A DNA stretch of 64,000 nucleotides from Dermatemys mawii (lineage: Eukaryota > Chordata > Testudines > Dermatemydidae). The notes below the pieces were generated by a model. It searched no databases. It saw only the letters and a program-made list of their open reading frames with translations, and was not told where the DNA came from. Position numbers and translations under genes: made by a program. Location: positions 12,665,343-12,729,342 of the forward strand of contig ML677358.1 in NCBI GenBank assembly GCA_007922305.1. The letters run 5' to 3'. Positions 37,614 through 48,272 of this stretch are shown here, piece by piece (the stretch's first letter is position 1; each line of letters begins with the position of its first letter).

Positions 37614-37865
37614 TTTGAGGCTGGATGCCTTGCGGTTAAGGTGGTGGACTGTCACTCAGAAGACCTGGGTTTCATTCCTGGCTCAGCCAGTGACTTTTTG
37701 TGTGACCGTGGGTAAGTTCATTTCACTTACAGTCCCTCTGTTCTCTCCCTGTAAAATGGGGATAGCACTCCCCTACTTTACAGGGCTGTTGTGGGGCTAA
37801 AATCCATTGATAATTTTCAGGTGGCCAGATACGACGGTGCTGACGGCTGTATAAAGGAGATTTTA
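37614..37865 (+). mobile_element. MIR-like CORE-SINE, near full length
   Basis: It has a tRNA-derived head ('gccttgcggttaaggtggtggact', 'agacctgggtttcattcctg' as B-box region). The core is 'tgtgaccgtgggtaagttcattt' with 'ccctgtaaaatggggatag'. The tail is 'ttacagggctgttgtggggctaaaat' plus 'ccagatacgacggtgctgacgg'. This is the best-preserved SINE in the window. Related copies lie at 52,735 and 55,865 (plus) and at 46,960 and 58,750 (minus). Confidence 0.85.
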
Positions 37866-39864
37866 CATGCATTTCAGTGGAGAGTCGAATTAAAAAGACC
37901 CAACAACAACCCATAACCTGAAGTAAATCTGAATAAAACTGAAGGCCAAAGACAAGTTTTCCTGGTAAATGCCTTCCTCAAAACATGGTGTATTTGTAAA
38001 CCGATTTGCTCATCCCTATTCCACAATGTAATTTTGGCTTGTTGGAGCCCAAAGGGTTTGCATTTTAATAGTTAAGTACATATTTCACAATTATTTCCAT
38101 CCTAGTGTTATCAGACTGTTGTAATAAGCCTGCCTGTCATTAACAAGAGTAAATTTAATTACATTTAATTTCATTTAAAACTATTTATCGACTCCCCCAC
38201 TCCAGCAGATGTAACATTCAACACCATGTGACATGTATCCAGGCTTTGCTACATGGATGGCCACATTAGCCTCCACCCAGGAGCCCTAGGACTAGACGGA
38301 GGGCTGGTGTAGGATACCAATGCTCACAAACAGCCCATTGGACTTCAGTGGGACCTCACACAGCGTAAGGAACTAGTTGGGGTGGGTAAAGATAGTCCAG
38401 TCTGACTCCCAATTATCAGCTGCAAACCTCTTCCTGTGGGAGGCAGGTGGAGTGGGACAACTTTAAACAATGGGATATGCCAGAGGAGAAGGGGTTATGA
38501 CTAGGCAGCAGGGAAATGTTCTGACTCAGCACCTCTCTGGACTGGAACACACCTCCTGAGCTCCCACCCAACTGCTCTGGAAATTAAAACTGCAGGAACC
38601 CCAAGGTGAGCCGGCAGCAGAAGCAGTATGTGCTTTCCCTCCCATGGTGCAAGGCAGCAGCATCATTTACATCCCTGTGCCCGTTTCAGTGAATTTGCCC
38701 CTGCCCTTTCTAAAAGCAAACCCACAAGGCCATAACAATTGCTTGTGCTTGTGTCTTTCTTGATAGACAAACAGAAATTGCTCGTTGTTTGAGATGACCA
38801 GCAGTGAAAACCTGCAGCTGATCTTTGTCCTCCCGCTGCAGTTAAAATGAAACCCTAGCCACAGGCTACATGCTTATGATTTGAGTGACTGCATTTCGCC
38901 TGGGGATGTGCTTATTGTTTTGTGTTGTATATTTATAAAGGGTCATCCTTCCCCCAAAGCAGGCAAGTAGAATTATGAAAATACAACATTGCTGAATGGG
39001 ATTCTAGGAATAATGTCTGAAGACTCTCAGTCTTGTCCTCATACTACTCCTTGAAGTGGGTCAGCAGAGGAAATACCTGCTGCCTTCTCCGACCCATCTT
39101 CTTGGCCAAAGACCTGTCCTATCTGTAGGCATATTGTGTAAGACTTCATTGTTCAGTAACCTCCTTTTTCATTATTATCATTTCCCAATTCAGATGTACA
39201 ATTGAAAGATGTCAGGTCTGGTTATGTCCCAATGTCAGGTTATACAATGTAATGTGACATGCTGATCTGAAGGGTTATGAGGCTTCATCCTAACTATGAA
39301 CAAAGCCTGGAAAATTTAAGGGCATGCGGTTTGCCATAATCCACTTCCAAGTAGATTCTCACTACATCCTGCAATCTAGTTTAAATATTTGAAATGTTTA
39401 AGATGTTAAATAATAAAAATGTCTCGTAACCTAACTAGAAAGATGGTTAGGCACATCCAGGAGGACGTGTCTCCTGGACGGCAGTGGGTATGAAAATACT
39501 AGACCAGCTGATGTAGAAAAGGACAGTTCCCTTTGCTACAGTGGAGGATTTGGCCTATAGCTGATAGTGCTATGAAAAGTTCCATACGTTAAAATCTTCT
39601 TGACTTAATTTACTGTCTTATGAACTTCCACAGAACTGACAAAAGTGATGGCTGGATGCAATCTCCTGGTTCATCAAGCCATTCTCAGCTCGAGTGCAAG
39701 CTTGTTGATTGTACTAAATCCATAATTTTCTGGCTAGATTCCTGAGATTACAACTCAATTGGTTAATGGGACTGTCAAGGTGTTAAAACTACGTCTACAC
39801 TAGCTGCTAAGTGGTGTGACTCAGACTGCCTAATATTTTGAAACCATTTTTTTTTCTGTTCAAG
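37866..39864. other. No gene recognised; upstream flank of the predicted exon
   Basis: No repeat recognised. An acceptor-like site at 38,766 ('gtgtctttcttgatag') is followed by 27 open codons and then a stop without a donor, so it is not called. A hAT-like terminus 'ctacgtctacactagctgc' at 39,789 stands alone. Confidence 0.4.
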
Positions 39865-40044
39865 ACAATACCTAAACCTTTGTCCATTGCTGGGGATCAT
39901 CAGCCGACAAAACCAATGCAGTCTTCCTGCCACAGCCAGGATGAAATGGATCAAGGAAATCTCAAGACTCCAAATGACACTAAAATTGCTTTGCCGCCAT
40001 CTCCTCCATTACCTTCCCCAAGCGAGGAAGACACACATTCACTG
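39865..40044 (+). CDS. Predicted internal coding exon, Pro/Ser-rich (60 codons)
   Basis: The segment is preceded by a long T-rich tract and acceptor (ttttttttctgttcaag|aca) and followed by a good donor (tcactg|gtgagc). It is 180 bases, exactly 60 codons, starting and ending in phase 0. The translation starts 'TIPKPLSIAGDHQPTKP' and ends 'ALPPSPPLPSPSEEDTHSL'. It is hydrophilic, with a Pro/Ser cluster at residues 43-53 and an acidic end, and looks like a disordered linker in a larger protein. I do not recognise the family. In-frame partners downstream are 40,177-40,311 and 47,654-47,800. No convincing upstream exon was found in the window, so the 5' part is missing or the exon is spurious. An open run of 60 codons alone is not significant. 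The paired splice sites and composition raise it above background. Confidence 0.35.
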
Positions 40045-40176
40045 GTGAGCTCGCCAGCGTCATTGTCTAGTTTCCTAAGCAGTGGGTTGCTGGCACACCG
40101 GTGTTCTGGGTCCTTCATTTGAACAAACCACTATTCACAGATTTTTCTTCTCTTGCCTCATTCTCTCACTGCCTAG

Positions 40177-40311
40177 GCTCAGCTCTCTAGCAGTGCACTC
40201 AGCTTTCATCCATTCTGCTCCACACACGTAGAGGCAGATGATAGCGAGAGGCAGCCAAACATGAATTTCCCCAGCCCATTTGATTTCAAAGCAGGCAACA
40301 AAAAGAACTGA
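40177..40311 (+). CDS. Predicted alternative terminal coding segment (44 codons plus stop)
   Basis: A very strong acceptor (long C/T tract ending 'cattctctcactgcctag') opens a frame in phase 0, compatible with the exon ending at 40,044. The intron would be 132 bases. The translation starts 'AQLSSSALSFHPFCSTHVEA' and ends 'FPSPFDFKAGNKKN' before a TGA. It is Ser-rich and soluble, with no membrane segment. No AATAAA lies close downstream, so the 3' end of such a transcript is undefined. It competes with the 47,654 exon as the continuation of the same transcript. Short chance frames of this length are common, so the call rests mainly on the acceptor and the phase match. Confidence 0.25.
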   Translation, partial: AQLSSSALSFHPFCSTHVEADDSERQPNMNFPSPFDFKAGNKKN

Positions 40312-40873
40312 ACAGTGGATTTATTTTTCTCACATCAAAATGCTTTTCATCTGCCTCAGAAAGGAAGTTTCTTCAGATTCCTGCCTCACTTTCTTCTTTG
40401 CCTTGCTCCTCAAACTGCAGCCTCTGCTTTCTTAACAAGCTTTCAGCCTCACAACACTTCACTACCTTCAAAAGCTTTTTAACAAGTGCCTAGAGATGGA
40501 ACAGGAAGAAGAAAAATCATGACTTTCAATCTCCCTGGTCAAATTCTTACATTTTAACTGCACTTGAGTAGAAATTCATTAGCAAATTATAGGGGAGGGA
40601 CAGAGTAAGAGTCAAAGTAGCTTTAATGGAAAATTATTCCCTGAAGTCTGATTACTGAACAGCTGAGATCAACATGGACAGAAAGCGTCTGCCTTTGAAA
40701 AGTACTTTTTTGTCCAGTTTTCTAAAGCAACAAGATTTAAAAACAAACAAACCCCAAGACAACCAGTAATTAATACCTTACTCTACTGGTATTGACGTCA
40801 TTTCAGAGCGATCTTCTGACAAGATCGTTGCTTTTAGGAGGCCTGAGCGAAATGGAGAGTGTATTGAATCATA
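40312..40873. other. No gene or repeat recognised
   Basis: Plain sequence after the predicted stop. Would be 3' untranslated or intronic DNA if the exon calls hold. Confidence 0.4.
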
Positions 40874-41115
40874 TAGGGAATGTCTACACAGCAATTAAAC
40901 ACCTGGAGCTGGCTTGTACCAGCTGAGTTGAGCTAGGGCTGCAAGGTTATAAAATTGTAGTGTTTGGGCTTGGGCTGGAACCCCGGGCTCTAGGACTCCT
41001 GCCCATGGTGCGTTTCCGCAGCACAAGCTCCAGCCCTGCAGCCTGAAGCCTGTGAGCCTAAGTCACTGACACGAGCCAGCCATGGGTGTGTGTTTGCTGT
41101 GTAAACAGACCCCTA
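40874..41115. mobile_element. Inverted-repeat DNA element with 'gtctacacagcaattaa' terminus
   Basis: The left end 'tagggaatgtctacacagca' and the complement of the right end 'tgctgtgtaaacagacccct' are inverted. The arms extend inward imperfectly ('ggagctggcttgtaccagctga' against 'cactgacacgagccagccatgg'). The interior 'gggcttgggctggaaccccgggctc' belongs to a repeat family I recognise as common in turtles. Non-coding. Confidence 0.8.
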
Positions 41116-41737
41116 GAAGTTAAAGTTAAACCGCTAGCCTGGGGTTCAGGAAAACTAAGTTCAATTCCAGCCTCTGCCAAAGACTTTCTATAGGCTCACA
41201 GATGGGCAACTCCTGTTCCTGGCTCTTCTTCAATCCACTTTGCAGGCTCAGGGGAGCCTAGAAGCCCTGGAGTGCTGACTCAGCTGCAGGCTGCCTGCTG
41301 GGCTGCCAGGGAGCTGCAACCCCCATGGTTCCCAGAGCAGCACTTCCCCAAGCTGCCTGACTCGTGGGAGTCACACACCGTGGGGAGCCGGCTGTCCCTG
41401 GAGCCAAGGAGCCCTGATTTCAAAGTAGTCTGCATGGTAGGCTGCCTGGAAGCTCTAGGGTCCGCAACTGTGGGGGAGTCTGCCTGCTTACCCGAGAGCA
41501 GCAAACCCTGGAAGCACTGGGATCCTTAGCTCTAGGGAAATCTGCATGGTCAGTTGCCCCAGAGCCTTGGACCTGCGAAACTCAGGCAGTGGAAGAGCTG
41601 GGCAGGGGAACTGACAGGAAACCAGGCAGGTTTCCATGGGACCCTTGCCTGCATTCCGTCTCAAGGGTGTCAAAATCAAAACATTTCACGGAAACTGATG
41701 AAAAAATGTTTCATTGGGATTTTTCTGACTAGCTTAA
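41116..41737. repeat. Repeat cluster: SINE head, GC-rich subrepeats, TA-element fragment
   Basis: 41,130-41,190 ('accgctagcctggggttcag' and 'aagttcaattccagc') resembles a tRNA-derived SINE head. 41,225-41,680 is GC-rich, with loosely repeated words ('agccctgg', 'tgggagtc'/'ggggagtctgcctg', 'gccccagagcc'). 41,670-41,737 ends 'gggatttttctgactagctta', the right end of the TA-flanked family seen at 5,726. The open frames here are repeat artefacts. Confidence 0.55.
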
Positions 41738-41865
41738 TGATAAGCTCTTCAGGGCAGGGACTGTTTCTTTTTCTGTGTATGCACAGAGCCTAGCACACGG
41801 GGTGGGTGGGAGGCGCTGATTTCAAGCTGGGACCTCTAGCTACTAAATAATAGTGTATGCCTCTA
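41738..41865 (+). repeat. Ancient SINE/LINE tail copy
   Basis: 'gataagctcttcagggcagggactg' then 'gtgtatgcacagagcctagcacac'. Same family as 8,148, somewhat decayed. Confidence 0.6.
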
Positions 41866-41987
41866 ATAAGGAATAACTTTCTTTTACTATGAAATTACAA
41901 AAGCCCCTTTACCAACAGCTGTGTTTTAAATGTCATTTATACTGTAAGTGCTTCTATTTCCTATAATAAATACTGAAAAAACCCCAA

Positions 41988-42079
41988 AGCCCAAATTCTC
42001 CCCTCAGGTGAATGCACACCCAGCTCCTGTCAGAACAAAGAGGAGCTATGCATATAGTCTGAGGGGAGAATTTGGCCCC
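41988..42079. repeat. Foldback repeat, 92 bases
   Basis: 'gcccaaattctcccctcag' and 'ctgaggggagaatttggcccc' are almost perfect complements at the two ends. One of the clearest palindromes of the family. Confidence 0.8.
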
Positions 42080-45000
42080 TGGCATTTTACAGAGAAATTT
42101 GCCAGTGCATGCCCTGTATTTCCTCTGCATCCCACGAGTATCTTTGATGTACAACAACAGCAAGGCGGGTAAAACACGAGGATATGCCCGACAAGTTATG
42201 GCTTAGCTGGAAAACGCACTTCCAAGCCCAAAGTAAGTGTAATGAAATAAAGTTTGTGCTTTTTCCATTAAAGCCCCGACACACATCTTAAACCATAACA
42301 TGATCCAAACCAGGGCATAAAACACAAGATCTAGAAATCTGCAGATGATTAAAAAACGTGGCGGGAAGGTGAATCATCACACGGCCAATGCAACTACCAT
42401 AGATGCAGAGGTTTCGATTGTTCAGTCGGTTGGACCTGGAGATAGTAAATACAGTTCAGTGCACACAAATAAATCATCCTTATCTAAATCTCTCGCCCAG
42501 AGGAAAGGGGCCACACTCATCCTTGGTGTAATTCCATGGTTATATTCTGTAGACTTTAGACTTCAGCTATGAAGCTGTCCTCACTTCCACTGACCTTTGC
42601 AATAATGAGACTGAATTTAAACTGTATATATGCTACGAGCTCCATGGATCTTTAGCAATGTTTAGCTTGTTCTCTAATGAGATCAGATGTGGATCTCAGA
42701 TTTAGGGGGGAAATTATATACAGTGTGGGGTGTACTAGTTCGACAAATCAAGCACTAGCCCAGACATCTGGCAATATTGCAAAGAAAGCCTGACCTTCTG
42801 AGGTTTCCTGTAGTCAAGTGACCTTTGGCTTACCACTCCCTTATTGTCATATGCCTCAGCGTGCCTTAAGAAATGCAAATACTGTGCTAAAAGGTAGCCC
42901 TTTATTAATCTTTAAGGTTTGGTTTGAGGGAGAGGTCGAGCTTCCTCTACTGGTTACATTTTATTAAACCAGCTAATCCATCCCAAGGCAAAGGGATTTA
43001 TGACTTTAAATCCCACTGTGTGAACGCCCATGCCTTGAAATCTTTCAGAGGAAGATGACATTACTTCATAAATGGCAAGCCAAAGAAATTCTCCTGTTCA
43101 GCATTTTCTTTTTAAAATTCTGGTCAGTTTTTAAATGAGGGTTAATCCACTACAGGACAGTTGTCAGCGAAATCCTGTTTGTGAATGCGGCATACATGCT
43201 TGAATGGCAGAAATACGCTACAGAGACAAGTGTAATATCGTTATATACCTGACAGAAAGCCAGCAAAATAATAACTTGGCATGATTTGACTGATTTTTAC
43301 TTTTGTGTGTTGCCTTCAGCAAGCAACGTAAAATATGTCTTCAGCAAGCTTTTGTTCCTCTCTGACTTTACAAGCAAGCAAATGTGAAGGGACTGGAACA
43401 AATTCCATTTTAGAGGAGGACAGAATTTTTAGTTCTTAAAATATAGAAGGAATAAGAAAAAAATTATTCTAAATAAATCATTCCTCACCCCTCACATTAT
43501 TTACGATGTGATTGATTTGCTAGTCAGATTAAATATGATTATTGGACAAACTATCCAGGAGTCAGTGTCTGCCAGCTATGAATCATCAACATTCAGAAGG
43601 CAACAAAACATCAGGATTAACCTTCCTAATCCTATAAGGAGATCAGTTAGTCTGATAATTGTGGTGATCAGTGTTAGAACAGGGGAGTGGTTTGTTTTGA
43701 AAGTGACATCAGAGTGCTGTAATGGTAAAGACAGATAAAACTGTGTGTCTCTTTGCCTTGAATATTCCACAACATAGGGGAAAAAAAATCAATGGGCGCA
43801 GAACAGCTCTGTGTAAACTTGAAAGCTTGTGTCTCTCACTAACAGAAATTGGTCTAATAAATGATATTACCTCATCCACCTTGTCTCTCTAATGTCCCAA
43901 CTGGTCACTTGCAGTAGTGTCAATTTTTAAGATACTGTAATTTTGATCTTGTGACAACCTCTATATTTGGGCTCCTAGTTTTTGTTTAAATTACTATGTG
44001 TAACCATAAATTTCACCAGATCCTTGGCCTTTCAGCATCCCTCAGTCCCCATTTCTGTTGACTGTTGCAGTTGATGCTGCAGATGAGAAAAAAACATGAA
44101 CGCTGAAGGTGAGATTGTGTTACACACAGACTAGATGGAAAAATCTGAACAGTGGCATGATGGTGATGGAGACAGAGAGAAAGATTTCAAATGTTTGAAT
44201 GAGCTTCAAATGCATAATTGACCTTCTGGAACTTATTCTAGGATTTTTCTTGCTGCATTTGCCAGCTATAAAAAGGTACTGTAATGTCTTTGCTAATTTG
44301 TACCATCCACTGCCTTTTACTAGATGAACCATCAGATCTATTCAAGTGTTTATGACAGTGTCACCCTCTAAGGTGGACATCCCCTATTACTTCTACAGTT
44401 AATGGAACTGAGATCAAATGGAGATGTCAAGTTGGAGGAGCCTAAGATTTAAGTCTTGAGTTTTATCCCTGCTCTTGACTATGAAGTCCATGGCACCAGA
44501 ACCATTATATTATAACATGGCCCACTCTCTCTCAGTCCCTCTTATTTTTTTGTATTTAAATCTGCAACAAGTACAGTGCTAAAGTGCAGATTTTGGTCAT
44601 TTTTGTGGAAACAGGGTGATGTTCCTTATAAGCAAGACTCAGATTTCACAGCAGGACCAAACAAGAGGAGAAACTAAACTGTGAAGAGAACTCTCCAGTT
44701 TTAACACACAAGTACATACGCTTCAAGAATAGCACAGAGCTCACAGATAATACAGCAAAGCAAATCATTATTATATTTTTTTGGAGAAATCAAGGCCAGT
44801 CTCTAGTTACTTCCATTGTGAAAGTCCATCTCTAAAGCATATTATTATTATTTTTAAGCTAAAAATGGGAATTGAAGGAGATTTGTTTGGGGGGAAATGG
44901 GACTTTTCCATAATAAAATGTCCATTATACTGTATGAACAATCTGCTCGAGTTGCAAGCTAATCCTTTTCCAAGTCACTCTTAGCTTCATGATGCTATTC

Positions 45001-45254
45001 AAAACTCTGCATGTCTCGTGTAGGAATTACTGAGTGACGTTGTTTAATTATATTATGAACCAAACCAGACAAATATTGAGTGATTCATTTCCTTTCGTCA
45101 TTAGGAGCAGTTTATCATACTTCCACGTAAAATTAAAGCGCATGCAATTATATTAAAAAAATCAATGTTTAAGAGTGAAAATAGACAAATCACAGGTAAT
45201 GGTATGTCTGCTCAGTTCAGGTAGGTGGTTATAGTTAACTAAGAAATTCAAGTT
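42080..45254. other. No gene recognised; would be intron of the predicted gene
   Basis: 3.2 kb without recognised transposons. An acceptor-donor pair at about 44,071-44,108 ('ctgttgactgttgcag' ... 'ctgaag|gtgaga') encloses about 38 bases with stops in all frames, so it is not a coding exon. Confidence 0.4.
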
Positions 45255-45338
45255 CTTCTGGGCGGGGATCATCTTTTCGTTATGTGTTTGTACAGTGTCT
45301 AGCACAATAGGGCTACCATAACACCAGTAATACAAAAT
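45255..45338 (+). repeat. Ancient SINE/LINE tail copy
   Basis: 'tcttctgggcggggatcatc', 'tgtgtttgtacagtgtctagcacaatagggct' and 'cagtaatacaaaa' match the family at 8,148. Confidence 0.65.
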
Positions 45339-46299
45339 AAGAAACCTCCTTCTATAGCTTCACCCATTTTGGGTCCAGTCGTGTGAGAGGCTGTGCGCCC
45401 TCAGTGTTCATTATAGCTTTCGTGGCTTTCAGCACCTAGGAGGATGGAGTCCTATTGTTCACTCACACAGACAGAGATCTTCGGAGAAAAAAATCTTATT
45501 ACTTCTGTTCCGTCTTCTTTCCCCCTCATCAGAAGAACGTACTGAGATGGCCAATAATATAACATTCAAATTCGATCAAATGAGAGCCATAATCCAGCTG
45601 CTTTGGGCAACTCAACTATTTTATCTCTGTGGAATTCCCCAAACATCACTCCCCCCGTCGTCTGGCAGAAAGCGTTTGAGAAGTTTGTTTGTAGAGATGG
45701 TGACGTTTAGCACACAATGTCCTTAACATCATTCCAGCCATTAAAATACATGAAAAGCATCACAAACGGCCAAAAACAACGTTTTCTTTTCCCAGTTCAT
45801 CATCTGGGCTTCTCTTTCTGGGCTTCGTTCAGTTCAGCGCTGGTGCTGTACATGAAATCACATGGGAACACAGAACATTGAGCTGTAATGATTACATTAA
45901 GTATATCACCTGGGGCTATAATCTCACCAGACAGCTAAACAGGTTGGGGGCAGATCAGTGCTGAAATGACAGATCTAAGATAGGTGTTGCAGGAAGTGGT
46001 GACAGTTTAGCAGAAATCACTCTTCCCTCTGATTTGAATGCCCCATCATGCGGTCAGGTCATGCTGTGCTGCTAGAGGTGCCAACTTTCCAATAAAATGT
46101 GGTCATCAAAAATATCATAGCACTTTTCATAAGACAAAGGCAATAAAACTCATGCCCTGATCAATGGGTCCTGTGTGTCAAAGGTCAGGGGCTCTGAGTC
46201 TGCAGAGAGCCCTCCTTTCCCAATTTCCAACTCTGCGAGTAACATGCTTGTCACCTATTCTGAATTCCCATTGGCGTTTCAGGGCTATGATACACTTCA

Positions 46300-46807
46300 T
46301 AAGAGGTGGGGAGTGGGAGGCTTGGATAAGGGGCAGAGGGTTCCGGGGGGCAGTCAGGGGACAGGGAGCAGGGGGTGGTTGGATGGTGCAGAGGTTCTGG
46401 GTGGGGCGGTCAGGGGATGAGGAACAGGGGTGGGGGGTTGGATGGGACAGAGGTTCTAGGGGGGCAGTCAGGGGATGGGGAACAGAAGGGTTGGATAGGC
46501 GTGAGAGTCCCGGGGGGGAACCTGTCAGGGGGCAGGGGTGTGGATAGGGGTCGGGGAAGTCAGGGGACAGGGAGCAGGGGGGTTGGATAGGTGCAGGGGG
46601 GGTGTCTCCTGAGAATGGGAAAAGGAGCAGAGGGGGTTGGATGGGTGCAGGATTCTAAGGGGGGTTGTCAGGGGGCAGGAAGTGTGAGGGAGTCAGAGAA
46701 GGGGTGAGGCCAGGCTGTTTGGGGAGGCACAGCCTTTCCTACCTGGCCCTCCATATAGTTTTGCAATCCCAATGTGGCCCTTGGGCCAAAAATTTTGCCC
46801 ACCCCTG
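46300..46807. mobile_element. hAT element remnant with internal G-rich minisatellite
   Basis: The right terminus 'gggccaaaaattttgcccacccctg' ends at 46,807. 46,320-46,700 is a tandem array of about six G-rich units of roughly 50-60 bases, each starting 'ttggat' and containing 'cagtcaggggacagggagcagg'-like text. The element is the same family as 62,222-63,030 in the opposite orientation, with its left end missing. Open frames of up to 127 codons on the plus strand come from the G-rich array. Confidence 0.75.
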
Positions 46808-46959
46808 CCACAGAGCTAGTCAGAGATAAGGCCGGGACTAGTCCTGTACTCTCTAGTTCTGTGTATGGGCGATATGGTCTAATGCTCCGTGCATAGGACT
46901 GGGCTGAGAGGCTTAATTCCAGCCCTTTGACCAATTCCTGCTATGGTGATGGACAGGTC

Positions 46960-47235
46960 ACAATTTATTATTTGTATTACAGCAGTACCTAGAAGCTCCA
47001 ATCTCTAGGAGTAGCACAAACTCCTGGGCAAAATGCTGCCCCAAGGAACCTACAATCTAAACAGATAAGACAGACAAAGGAAGTACTATTGGTACCAGTT
47101 TCCAGGTCAGAAACAAGCACAGCTACATTAAGTGATTTGCCCAAGCTCACACAAGAAATCTGTAGCAATGCGGGGGAATATACCTAGCTCTTCTGTGCTC
47201 CACTCTAGTCCCTCAACCACAAGACCATTCTGCTT
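46960..47235 (-). mobile_element. MIR-like SINE with tail, minus strand
   Basis: On the plus strand the order is tail first ('tttattatttgtattacagcagtacctagaagc', 'gccccaaggaacctacaatctaa'), then the core complement ('gtgatttgcccaagctcacacaagaaatctg') and head region ('ctagtccctcaaccacaagaccattctgc'). This shows that the 'gtaagctctttggggca' tails elsewhere belong to a CORE-SINE. Confidence 0.75.
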
Positions 47236-47653
47236 CCCTCCTGCGTCTTGCCACTTTGGGCACCTGCGTCTCCAGCTGCAAAATGTTCATATCATCATAA
47301 TCTACTTTTTAATGGATGTTGCAAGTGCTGTATTAATGTTCTTGAATCCTACTGAAATACTAAGTATTACTAATATATCATGGGTGCCTCAATGGAAAGT
47401 TTACACTTGCTCTCTTGAACTAATATAATCAGACTGACTTTTATTTTAATGGATTTGCCATGACAGTAGCATCTTTCATCTAAAAAAGAATCTAAATTTT
47501 TATCAAAGCCAAGTAAAATCATCGAGCCTCTGCTATTTTGGAGAATGATAGTTAGGAGTTGACAAACAGTCCACTCAATATCTGCGAGAGCTTGTCACAA
47601 CAGACATTACCCATACAAACAGCATGTTAAGATTTTTTTTTCTCCTCTTGTAG
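47236..47653. other. No gene recognised; flank of the predicted terminal exon
   Basis: Plain sequence ending in the T/C-rich tract of the acceptor at 47,653. Confidence 0.4.
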
Positions 47654-47800
47654 AGCCCATGGAGAATTATCATCTTTGCAGTGTTCCTTGCAATGTATTG
47701 CTGCTCAATCATGCATGTATCTTTGAAATGGCATCACAAGTTCTTCCTGAAGTTCTTCACTCCGACGTTACCTTTGTTCAAAATGTACAATAGAAAATAG
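47654..47800 (+). CDS. Predicted terminal exon with C-terminal membrane helix (48 codons plus stop)
   Basis: A strong acceptor (ttttttttctcctcttgtag|agc) is followed by 48 open codons in phase 0 and TAG. The phase matches the exon ending at 40,044. The translation starts 'SPW', then a hydrophobic stretch 'RIIIFAVFLAMYCCSIMHV' (residues 4-22), then a basic, aromatic tail ('SLKWHHKFFLKFF' ... 'FKMYNRK'). This resembles a single-pass or tail-anchored membrane protein C-terminus. An AATAAA signal sits 14 bases past the stop (47,814), followed by a GT-rich stretch. I do not recognise the protein. The combination of acceptor, phase, helix and poly(A) signal is suggestive. Each part alone could be chance. 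Confidence 0.35.
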   Translation, partial: SPWRIIIFAVFLAMYCCSIMHVSLKWHHKFFLKFFTPTLPLFKMYNRK

Positions 47801-47813
47801 ATGCTAATGAGAA

Positions 47814-47819
47814 AATAAA
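47814..47819 (+). terminator. Candidate poly(A) signal AATAAA
   Basis: AATAAA lies 14 bases after the TAG of the predicted terminal exon, with 'gtgggtttgct' downstream as a possible GU-rich element. A 3' untranslated region this short would be unusual though possible. AATAAA is frequent in AT-rich DNA, so support is limited. Confidence 0.3.
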
Positions 47820-48147
47820 TGCATAGCACAACTTTTAGAAGTGGGTTTGCTAAAGCTATCGCTCTGCCTCAGGAGATGAATTTCCAAGCAGAAATAGACC
47901 ATACTTGAAAAATATATTGCCTTGTGCAGATCAGCAAGCACTGATTGTGTGTTTGTTTCTGGATTACCTCCAATGCCATAAATATATTTTTTAAACAGTT
48001 TGTTTTTAAAGTGAATCATTTTCCATTTTAGGCAACAGAAACAATCGTCTGAAGAGCAGGAAATAAAGTGACCATTGTGGTCGAGGTAGCTTCCTCTCCA
48101 GCAACCTATTTAAGTGGTTGAGGGACTAGTTGAACATGCTCGTCAAA

Positions 48148-48272
48148 GGGCCTCTGCTTGCCAACACTTACGCCCATGCTTAACTTCATGCATAGCAGCA
48201 GTTTCACTGAAGTCAACGGAACGGCTCATGTGTGAAGTTAAGCATATGTGTAAGCATTTTGGATCGGGGCCT
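48148..48272. repeat. Foldback repeat, 125 bases
   Basis: 'acacttacgcccatgcttaacttcatgca' pairs with 'atgtgtgaagttaagcatatgtgtaagca'. The centre is 'actgaagtcaacggaac'. The ends read 'gggcct' and 'ggggcct'. Confidence 0.75.

Noticed and set aside
38767..38850. Acceptor followed by 27 open codons
   Set aside because: Ends in a stop without poly(A) signal or donor. Length is well within chance.
44071..44108. Micro-exon between a strong acceptor and 'gaag|gtgaga'
   Set aside because: Only about 38 bases, with stops in every frame.
46164..46590. Gly/Arg/Trp-rich plus-strand frames up to 127 codons
   Set aside because: Direct translation of the G-rich minisatellite inside a hAT remnant.
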